This document shows, one piece after another, positions 1-4,568 of a stretch of 5,205 bases of DNA (position 1 is the first letter of the stretch; each line of letters begins with the position of its first letter). A program made the position numbers and the translations under genes. The stretch spans positions 1-5,205 of the forward strand of contig URWZ01000132.1 of the NCBI GenBank assembly GCA_900551625.1, in the 5' to 3' direction. The notes under the pieces were generated by a model that did no database searches, was not told the DNA's origin, and saw nothing but the letters and a program-made list of their open reading frames with translations. This stretch comes from an uncultured Collinsella sp. Lineage in GTDB: Bacteria; Actinomycetota; Coriobacteriia; Coriobacteriales; Coriobacteriaceae.

Positions 1-27
1 GCAGCGTCAGATGTGTATAAGAGACAG
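1..27 (+). other. Nextera Read-1 adapter remnant (not genomic)
   Basis: The first 27 bases match the inner part of the Illumina Nextera Read-1 transposase adapter, ending in the 19-base mosaic end AGATGTGTATAAGAGACAG. They are library sequence left on the contig. Any peptide read through here (for example one ending LSLIHI on the minus strand, or starting MCIRDS or MYKRQ on the plus strand) is an artefact. Confidence 0.97.
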
Positions 28-933
28 CTCAAGCTCCGGCGAAATCTGGCGATGCCCGCGCACCATGAGCGGCAGGCGATCGTGTGGGCAGCTCGCACCG
101 CGCTTAATGGCCATGAGCGCGCCGTCCACGTCGCGCTCCCCCAGCTGGTCGGTACCGCGAATGCTGCGGAACTCCTCAACACGAACGGGATTACGTTTAA
201 CCAGGGCCAGCAGCGTATCGTCGGACATGACCCACTTGCGCGGGATGTTGCGACGCTCGGCGCGGTCCTCGCGCCAAGCGGCAAGCTCGCGCGCAATGCC
301 CAGCTGATGGCGGCTACACGAGTTGATGCGTTTGACCTTGCGGAATGCCTCATGGCGGTCGGCGCGGTAGTGCGACTCGTCGGCCAAAGGACGCAACTCG
401 TCGAGCACCCAGTCCACGCGGCCCAGCTCACGCAGGCGGCTCATCATCTCGGTATAGGCGACGATTAAGTACTTGACGTCATCGATCGCGTACTCGATCT
501 GCTTATCGCTCAGCGGGCGGCGCGACCAATCGGTCAGCGACTCGGTCTTGGGCAGTGATACGCCGCAGAACGTCTGAACGAGCGCACCATACGAAATCTG
601 CTGGCGCTCGCCCAAAAAGGCGGCGGCAACCTGCGTGTCAAAAATCGGTCGCGGCAGTGCGCCCACGGTATGGAGCATAACTTCCATGTCCTGTGAGCAA
701 GCATGGAATACCTTGACCACGCCCTCGTCGGCCATAAGCTCGGCAAGCGGCGACAGGTCGTCGATCACCAGCGGATCGACAGCGACACTCTCGGCGGGGG
801 TGGCAATCTGGACCAGGCACAGGCGCGGATGAAACGTGCGCTCGCGCAAAAACTCGGTATCGACGGCAATCGCGTCGAACTCGCGGGCGCGCTGGCAAAA
901 GTCGAGTAGAGCCTGATGTGTGGAAATGTACAT
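28..933 (-). CDS. rnd: Ribonuclease D family 3'-5' exonuclease, C-terminally truncated by contig end
   Basis: A DEDDy-type 3'-5' exoribonuclease of the RNase D family, a cytoplasmic enzyme that in E. coli helps trim tRNA 3' ends and other small RNA precursors. All three exonuclease motifs are visible: Exo I VDTEF with D25 and E27, Exo II FHACSQDMEV with D82, and Exo III YAIDD with Y148 and D152, followed by an HRDC-like helical domain from about residue 205 to 285. 302 codons remain. Family members are usually about 370-390 residues, so the last 70 or so residues are lost where adapter sequence begins; the real stop codon is not in this window. The start is the ATG at 933 (MYISTHQALLDF), which fits the usual RNase D N-terminus. 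An in-frame GTG at 969 would add 12 residues but has no ribosome binding site; the one before 933 is also weak. It is transcribed divergently from the lipid kinase gene. Confidence 0.92.
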
Positions 934-995
934 ATCAACCCATCGAATAAGGTTAGGCCCGAAAAACACGGGTAGGATATCGGCATTGCTCTACA

Positions 996-1003
996 ACTAT
1001 ACT
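996..1003. promoter_or_regulatory. Overlapping divergent -10 elements
   Basis: The sequence ACTATACT holds a plus-strand -10 hexamer TATACT (998-1003), which would start transcription near 1010, about 22 bases before the lipid kinase ATG. It also holds a minus-strand hexamer TATAGT (1001 down to 996), which would start near 989 for the RNase D gene. No convincing -35 box is seen at 16-18 bp on either strand, so this is a candidate from -10 similarity and position only. If real, the two promoters overlap and would exclude each other. Confidence 0.4.
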
Positions 1004-1031
1004 CGGTTAGTCACAGAACGGGAACGTAAGT

Positions 1032-1949
1032 ATGCGCTGCCTTATCATCCACAACCCGGCATCGGGCCCCAGCTCAGATGAAATCTACGCGTTCACGCAC
1101 GCCCTCGCGCAGGGCGGCGACGAGGTCGTGATGCGTTTTATCGGCGATGGCATGGAGCCCGAGGACGCGGTAGCGGACGTTCGCGAGTTCGATCGCGTGG
1201 TCGTTTCGGGCGGCGACGGCACCGTCTCCAACGTGCTCGACCAGATGCGCGGGTGCGGTGTCCCCACGCTTGTCTTCCCCTCCGGCACGGCCTGCCTGTT
1301 CTTTAACAACATCGGCAATGCCCCCGAGGCGGCGGCACTCGCCAAGGCTTGCCGCGACGGCCGCACGGTCAAAGTGGACATGGGTGAGCTCTTTTGGCTC
1401 GACGAGAACGGCAACGAGAAGCGCCACGGCTTTATCATCATCGCCGGCTCGGGCTTCGACGCCGAGATCATGATGAAGGCCGCCCCCGCCAAAAACGACA
1501 TCGGCGAGATCGCCTATTTCCTGTCGGCGCTCGCCACACCCAACCCCACGGTGGCGCACTTTACCATTGAGCACGACGGCATTGTCGAGGAGCTCGACGG
1601 CATCTGCTGCATGGCAGGCAATACCTCGGTCATCCAAAACGACATCAACCTGTTCCCCAACTGCCGCATGGACGACGGCATGGTCGACATCGTCGTTATT
1701 GAGCCCGTGCGCACGATGCAGCTGCTCCCCACGGTAATTACCGCCGCGCTCGACCCCGCTGGCAAAGTGCTCGGCCGTCCGCAGTTTAAGATCATCCAGA
1801 CCAAGGAAGCCAAGATCACCTGCACGCCATCGCTGGGTATGCAGTTCGATGGAGAGATCATCTCCAGCAACTCCGGCGTCTTTGGCGCTCGCGCGCTGCC
1901 GCAATGTCTCGACCTCATCGTCGACGATTTTTCACCGCTCGGAAAATAG
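1032..1949 (+). CDS. Diacylglycerol kinase / YegS-like lipid kinase
   Basis: A 305-residue member of the DAGK/YegS/BmrU lipid kinase family, cytosolic or membrane-associated enzymes that phosphorylate lipid hydroxyls with ATP; the true substrate (diacylglycerol, a polyprenol or another lipid) cannot be read from sequence. Family landmarks are NPASG at 8-12, the nucleotide-binding GGDGT at 60-64, a PSGT turn at 83-86, GSGFDAEIM in the middle, DDGMVDI at 214-220 and the C-terminal catalytic FDGE at 272-275. Length is normal for the family. After PSGT the usual GTxND-type sequence is replaced by ACLFFNN, so the canonical Asn after GT is absent or shifted. The ATG at 1032 matches the family N-terminus; the ribosome binding site (GGGAA around 1020) is mediocre. 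The TAG stop lies inside the Shine-Dalgarno of the next small gene, so the two are probably co-transcribed and translationally coupled. Confidence 0.88.
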   Translation: MRCLIIHNPASGPSSDEIYAFTHALAQGGDEVVMRFIGDGMEPEDAVADVREFDRVVVSGGDGTVSNVLDQMRGCGVPTLVFPSGTACLFFNNIGNAPEAAALAKACRDGRTVKVDMGELFWLDENGNEKRHGFIIIAGSGFDAEIMMKAAPAKNDIGEIAYFLSALATPNPTVAHFTIEHDGIVEELDGICCMAGNTSVIQNDINLFPNCRMDDGMVDIVVIEPVRTMQLLPTVITAALDPAGKVLGRPQFKIIQTKEAKITCTPSLGMQFDGEIISSNSGVFGARALPQCLDLIVDDFSPLGK

Positions 1950-1953
1950 GAGG
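1948..1953 (+). promoter_or_regulatory. Strong Shine-Dalgarno overlapping the kinase stop codon
   Basis: A perfect AGGAGG sits five bases before the ATG at 1959 and shares bases with the TAG stop (1947-1949) of the lipid kinase gene. It decides the start of the 30-codon reading frame and suggests that ribosomes finishing the kinase reinitiate there. Confidence 0.8.
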
Positions 1954-1958
1954 ACCCC

Positions 1959-2051
1959 ATGAACGACAATCCCCTGATTGGCTTTATCGTCATCGTCTTG
2001 GCCATGCTCGTTGGTTACGCCATCAATGTGATCCACCGCCGAAAGAAGTAA
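1959..2051 (+). CDS. 30-residue single-pass membrane microprotein
   Basis: A 30-codon reading frame, ATG to TAA, with an ideal ribosome binding site. The N-terminus MNDN is polar, residues about 5-23 (PLIGFIVIVLAM and onward) form one hydrophobic helix long enough to span the membrane, and the tail HRRKK is strongly basic. By the positive-inside rule the N-terminus would face outward and the C-terminus the cytoplasm. I recognise no family. Its tight coupling to the lipid kinase suggests, as inference only, a membrane-recruiting or regulatory partner of that enzyme. Evidence for coding is the Shine-Dalgarno, the coherent transmembrane composition and the coupling; it is too short for codon statistics to be decisive. 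It could also be the remnant of a longer gene. Confidence 0.65.
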   Translation: MNDNPLIGFIVIVLAMLVGYAINVIHRRKK

Positions 2052-2179
2052 ATCCACATTGGTATGATATTCATCCAATTCTCGTATCCTCCGTTGTTTA
2101 TGCATTTGCCAGACAGCGGGGGATTTTTCTTTGTGCCCCGTGCAAGGCGCTTTATTCAGGTACAGTAATTGCAGGGCGT

Positions 2180-2195
2180 CTTTATTTAAATAAAG
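2180..2195. repeat. Perfect 16-bp AT-rich palindrome
   Basis: CTTTATTTAAATAAAG is its own reverse complement over all 16 bases. A related half, GGCGCTTTATT, occurs upstream at 2146-2156, and GGCGTCTTTATT leads into the palindrome at 2175. Such symmetry fits a dimeric repressor site, but AT-rich palindromes also arise by chance. Confidence 0.5.
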
Positions 2196-2218
2196 TTAGA
2201 AAATGAGTATTCTTGTCC

Positions 2219-2247
2219 GCTCATCGCATATTTTAGGACGCTCATCG
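2219..2247 (+). repeat. Direct repeat of CGCTCATCG elements, 21-bp period
   Basis: GCTCATCG occurs at 2219-2226 and again at 2240-2247, exactly 21 bp apart (two helical turns), and the likeness continues into TATTT after each copy. A third, shorter relative TTCATCG is at 2253-2259 and an inverted GATGAA at 2265-2270. The spacing puts both copies on the same DNA face, as expected for cooperative regulator binding upstream of the dipeptidase gene. Confidence 0.5.
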
Positions 2248-2274
2248 AGTATTTCATCGAAATAGATGAATACT
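2248..2274. promoter_or_regulatory. Inverted repeat, candidate operator upstream of dipeptidase
   Basis: AGTATTTCATC (2248-2258) is the inverse of GATGAATACT (2265-2274) apart from one extra T, around the six bases GAAATA. A further AGTATTC half lies at 2206-2212, and GAGTATT recurs at 2205 and 2247, 42 bp apart. The element lies 86-112 bases before the start codon, in the expected promoter zone. No regulator is identified. Confidence 0.45.
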
Positions 2275-2313
2275 ATTTAGACTTCCGATAGGCTAATAGA
2301 TGTATTTATTAGC

Positions 2314-2343
2314 TGAAACTCCGTACGGTTTCGCGGGGTTTCA
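2314..2343 (+). promoter_or_regulatory. 5'-leader hairpin just upstream of the dipeptidase RBS
   Basis: TGAAACTCCG (2314-2323) pairs with CGGGGTTTCA (2334-2343): ten base pairs including one G-U, around a ten-base loop. It ends six bases before the Shine-Dalgarno. It has no U-tract, so it is unlikely to be a terminator; a role in mRNA stability or translation is possible. Confidence 0.45.
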
Positions 2344-2349
2344 ACAGTT

Positions 2350-2356
2350 GGGAGGG
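2350..2356 (+). promoter_or_regulatory. Ribosome binding site fixing the dipeptidase start
   Basis: GGGAGGG lies three bases before the ATG at 2360 and leads straight into a good signal peptide. An in-frame ATG at 2300 would put 20 extra residues before that signal peptide and has no Shine-Dalgarno, so 2360 is chosen. Confidence 0.7.
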
Positions 2357-2359
2357 ATC

Positions 2360-4159
2360 ATGAGGTTTACTCATCCTGTCAACACGCTCAAGAAGCTCGG
2401 CTGCGGCCTTGCATTTGGAGCAGCGGCCATTATGGCCATGCCGACTTCGGCGCTCGCTTGCACCCAGATCTACATGGGCAGCCAGCTCACGGCAGACGGC
2501 AACACGTACTACGGACGCTCCGAGGACTTCGGCCCGCGCTACATCAAGCACTTTGGCATCGAGCCCGCACACAAGGACGGCAGCAAGTACACCTCGGTCG
2601 AGTCCGGCTTTGAGTACAAGTCCAAGGGCGCAACCTACCGCTACACCTTCGTTCGCGACAACCCCTCTCAGTGGGAAGATCGTTACGACGCATATTCCGA
2701 GGCTGGCATCAACGAAAAGGGCGTTTCCTGCTCTGCCACGCTGAGCACCTCCTATAACGAGAAGGCAGAGGAAGCCGACCCCGTCACCGAGGAGACCGGC
2801 ATCGGCGAGTACAACTACGCCAGCGTCATTCTGGGCGAGAGCGCCACGGCCCGCGAGGGTGTCGAGCTCCTCGGCAGCCTGATTGACGAGCAGGGCGTCT
2901 GCTCCAACGACCAGATCATCATTGCCGACAACAACGAGACCTGGTTGTTTGCAGCGCTTTCCGGCCACCAGTGAATCGCTATGAGGCTCACCGACGATAT
3001 TGCCTCACTCAACCCCAACATCGGCAACCTCACCTATGACGTCGACCTCGACGACACCGAGAACTGCCTCCACTCCGAGGGCATCGAGTCCATGCCTAAG
3101 GAGAAGGGCTTTGCCGAGTACACCGACGGCAAGTTCGACGTCGCCAAAACCTACGGCGAGGAGATCGGCGAGGCCGGTATGCACCAGTGGTCGCGCTATG
3201 TCCAGGGCCGCGATTACTTCATGGCTCCGCTTGCTGAGGGCACCGACTATGAGATCGTCAAGGACGAGCGCGAAGACGCTCGTGCGACGACCGGCGCCCT
3301 GGTCCACGAGATGCAGCCGCTGTTCTTCCAGCCCGGCAAGTCCGACTGGAACACCTTTGAGATGATTCGTTCCTTCGCCGCTCGCGGCGAGAATGTCGCC
3401 GGCCTCAACGCCAACACCGACGGCGCCTATGCTATCGGCTCCAACCGCAACACCGAGATCCACACCTTCCAGATCCGCCACGGCATGGACCCCGAAATCG
3501 CGACCATCCAGTGGGAGATGCTCTCCAACGCCGAGTTCTCCGTCGCTATCCCCCTCTATTCCGCACTGCTCACCGAGGTCAGCCCCTACTTCAGCGATCA
3601 GGATGTCTCCTTCGATCACTGTGAAGAGGAAGACGTCGTGAACAACGAGGAGCCCAAGAACTCCATCAACTACGTCCTCATGGACATCAACACGCTCGCC
3701 TATGAGAACCGCGACAGCTGCGCCACCGGCGTCCGCGCCTATCTCGACGCCCTGCAGAAGGAGCTCATTGAACAGAACCTGACCGTCGACGAGGCCATGC
3801 AGGCCGCCGAGGACACCGAGGCCCGCACCGCCCTGGCCAACAAGGCCGGCAAGGCAGCGACCAAGAACACCTACGTCAAGTGCAAGGCCATGCTCGAGGA
3901 GATGCGCGACTACCTCAAGGAGGGCGACTTCTCCGAGGAGTTCGTCCCGAGTGACTACGATGCCGACAACGACTGCCTGGTCGAGTCCATCACCTACGCC
4001 GACGAGGCTCTCTCCGATAAGGACGTTGCCGAGCCCGAGGCTGAGGAAGAGGCGACCGAGGAGAAGTCCGAGGGCAACAACATGGCCGCCATGGCCGTTG
4101 GCGCCGTCGTCATCATCGGTGTCTGCGGCTTCGTGCTTTATCGTCGCAAGAAGGCCTAA
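2360..4159 (+). pseudogene. Secreted, membrane-anchored C69-family dipeptidase (PepD type), interrupted by in-frame TGA
   Basis: A 599-codon frame for a C69 dipeptidase, an N-terminal-nucleophile hydrolase that cleaves dipeptides. Residues 1-33 are a signal peptide (KK, hydrophobic core, SALA). The next residue, C34, starts CTQIYMGSQLTADG and GRSED, the family's N-terminal Cys nucleophile region, so signal cleavage after ALA would also expose the nucleophile. The C-terminus has a Glu-rich stretch (about 556-573), one transmembrane helix (about 575-592) and the basic tail YRRKKA, giving a membrane-anchored outward-facing enzyme; no LPXTG motif is seen. Codon 205 (2972-2974) is TGA, in GHQ-stop-IAMRL, with the same frame intact on both sides. 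A Trp codon (TGG) changed in one base is the simplest origin. Strictly read, the pieces are 2360-2974 (204 residues) and 2981-4159 (392 residues, no good RBS). Neither half should make a whole hydrolase domain. A sequencing error or strain-specific nonsense mutation are both possible. Confidence 0.85.
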
Positions 4160-4175
4160 GGCCCTTGCGTTCCAA

Positions 4176-4212
4176 GAGACGGGCGGGGTCGCATGAGTCA
4201 TCCCGCCCGCTC
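4176..4212 (+). terminator. GC-rich hairpin after the dipeptidase gene, probable terminator
   Basis: CGGGCGGG (4180-4187) pairs with CCCGCCCG (4202-4209), eight GC pairs. It extends inward by a G-U and a T-A pair and outward by GAG/CTC across a bulged A. It starts 17 bases after the TAA. No U-tract follows directly; the nearest run, TTTT, is at 4222-4225, so it is a less typical terminator or an mRNA 3'-end stabiliser. Confidence 0.45.
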
Positions 4213-4214
4213 AG

Positions 4215-4235
4215 CCTGCCCTTTTGACCGGCAGG
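4215..4235 (+). repeat. Second small hairpin in the dipeptidase 3' region
   Basis: CCTGCC (4215-4220) pairs with GGCAGG (4230-4235) around the nine-base loop CTTTTGACC. It follows the larger GC hairpin after two bases and may act with it in ending or protecting the transcript. No U-tract follows. Confidence 0.35.
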
Positions 4236-4245
4236 AAACGCCGCC

Positions 4246-4268
4246 GAAATCTTTTCAAAAAAGATTTC
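4246..4268. repeat. 10-bp perfect inverted repeat upstream of the leader promoter
   Basis: GAAATCTTTT (4246-4255) is the exact reverse complement of AAAAGATTTC (4259-4268), with CAA between. It lies directly before the place where a -35 box for the TATAGT at 4290 would fall. Neither strand has a U-tract after the stem, so a protein-binding site (operator) fits at least as well as a terminator. Confidence 0.5.
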
Positions 4269-4286
4269 CCCGCACACACTTCGCTG

Positions 4287-4295
4287 TGCTATAGT
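4287..4295 (+). promoter_or_regulatory. Extended -10 promoter for the trp leader transcript
   Basis: TGCTATAGT is an extended -10 element (TG, one base, then TATAGT at 4290-4295). The expected start is near 4302, about 50 bases before the leader peptide. No good -35 box is seen at the usual distance (around 4267-4272), which is tolerable for an extended -10 promoter. Confidence 0.55.
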
Positions 4296-4353
4296 GCAGC
4301 GCAACAGCAACGAGGTGCGACCGCGCCAAGGCATCACGAAAGGAGCCACCAAG

Positions 4354-4422
4354 ATGATGAACACGATGAAGTCCCTCAACAACTGGTGGTGGCGTGATGC
4401 GAATACGATCGGTCGACAGTGA
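4354..4422 (+). CDS. Trp-rich leader peptide (22 residues) of a tryptophan attenuator
   Basis: A 22-codon frame: MMNTMKSLNN, three consecutive Trp codons (TGG TGG TGG, 4384-4392), then RDANTIGRQ and a TGA stop. AAAGGAG at 4339-4345 lies eight bases before the ATG at 4354, an excellent ribosome binding site; a second ATG follows at 4357. Three adjacent Trp codons in a very short, well-initiated frame, followed by competing RNA stems and an intrinsic terminator just before a membrane protein gene, is the classical arrangement of a trp attenuation leader, where the peptide itself has no function and the ribosome's position senses charged tRNA-Trp. The organisation is seen directly; the regulatory role is inferred from well-known trp leaders. 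I know of no name for this leader. Confidence 0.88.
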   Translation: MMNTMKSLNNWWWRDANTIGRQ

Positions 4423-4434
4423 GTCCCTCACGCC
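4391..4434 (+). promoter_or_regulatory. Attenuator stem 1:2 candidate
   Basis: GGCGTGA (4391-4397), which begins inside the third Trp codon, pairs perfectly with TCACGCC (4428-4434). A ribosome stalled on the Trp codons would cover the first strand and prevent this stem. The stem encloses the antiterminator strand 4410-4416 in its loop. A smaller alternative, GTGAG (4419-4423) with CTCAC (4427-4431), overlaps it. Folding was done by eye. Confidence 0.5.
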
Positions 4435-4478
4435 TGTTTTTGCGCTCTAGGTGATTGGAAGGCCTCCGGTTTCGACCG
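4410..4478 (+). promoter_or_regulatory. Antiterminator candidate pairing
   Basis: CGGTCGA (4410-4416), in the last codons of the leader peptide, is the exact complement of TCGACCG (4472-4478), which covers the loop and the first half of the 3' arm of the terminator. The pairings cannot coexist. With a ribosome stalled at 4384-4392 the upstream strand should be free. With a ribosome at the TGA (4420-4422) it should be covered and the terminator can fold. This is inference from hand folding. Confidence 0.5.
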
Positions 4479-4489
4479 GGGGCCTTTTT
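4461..4489 (+). terminator. Intrinsic terminator of the trp attenuator
   Basis: GGCCTCCGGT (4461-4470) pairs with ACCGGGGGCC (4475-4484) across ten base pairs, one of them U-G, closed by the very stable UUCG tetraloop (4471-4474) and followed by TTTTT (4485-4489). Two A-U pairs can extend the base. It lies 38 bases after the leader peptide stop and 79 bases before the transporter ATG, so it must be read through for the transporter to be expressed. Confidence 0.92.
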
Positions 4490-4568
4490 CTATCTCGAGC
4501 CCGATCGCGTTCGCATCACGCGCCTCCGCTTTCTTCTCTTGCACTTCCCTTCCGAAAGGATTTTCACC
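4490..4568 (+). promoter_or_regulatory. Transporter 5' leader with ribosome binding site
   Basis: This stretch between the attenuator terminator and the transporter is pyrimidine-rich and holds no other element I can support except the Shine-Dalgarno AAAGGA (4555-4560), eight bases before the ATG at 4569. That site fixes the start; a GTG at 4455 in the same frame would lie before the terminator stem and lacks a ribosome binding site. Confidence 0.6.

Larger units (their letters stand above)
2052..2359. other. AT-rich intergenic regulatory region, no gene seen
   Basis: 308 bases between the microprotein stop and the dipeptidase start. The middle (about 2150-2310) is much richer in A and T than the genes and carries the symmetrical elements listed separately. 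A weak hairpin CGGGG (2117-2121) with CCCCG (2136-2140) could help end the kinase transcript but has no U-tract after it. I see no convincing protein-coding frame, tRNA or classical riboswitch. A promoter for the dipeptidase is expected here, but I could not choose one pair of -35 and -10 boxes with confidence. Confidence 0.6.

Noticed and set aside
1074..1904. 276-codon minus-strand frame opposite the lipid kinase
   Set aside because: It is the antisense shadow of a well-supported kinase gene and has no recognisable domain or ribosome binding site.
1904..2206. 100-codon plus-strand frame across the kinase end and intergenic region
   Set aside because: It overlaps the kinase and the microprotein in another frame, has no Shine-Dalgarno, and its composition changes abruptly in the AT-rich region.
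2450..2464. Lipoprotein signal (ALAC) at the dipeptidase N-terminus
   Set aside because: The -3 position is Ala and -2 is Leu, which fits signal peptidase I cleavage better than a lipobox. The Cys is needed free as the N-terminal nucleophile of C69 enzymes.
2972..2974. Genetic code in which TGA means Trp or Gly
   Set aside because: TGG is used for Trp throughout, no other gene here has an internal TGA, and the leader peptide ends at a TGA whose position fits attenuation.
2972..3007. Selenocysteine insertion at the TGA, with stem TGAGGC (2982-2987) and GCCTCA (3002-3007) downstream
   Set aside because: The six-pair stem has a 14-base loop without the G expected at the start of a bacterial SECIS loop. 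The family uses an N-terminal Cys nucleophile, and this position is not a known catalytic Cys/Sec site. The stem is easily explained by chance.
3005..4201. 398-codon open frame on the minus strand opposite the dipeptidase
   Set aside because: It mirrors a GC-rich coding strand, has low-complexity Val/Leu/Gly-rich composition and no family motifs, while the plus strand clearly encodes the C69 dipeptidase.
4296..4489. T-box riboswitch upstream of the transporter
   Set aside because: No T-box consensus (AGGGTGG with ACCGCG) or specifier-loop layout is seen. The translated Trp-rich frame and its RBS explain the region better.
4455..4568. Longer transporter N-terminus starting at GTG 4455
   Set aside because: The extension would be translated through the terminator hairpin and has no ribosome binding site; ATG 4569 has AAAGGA eight bases upstream.
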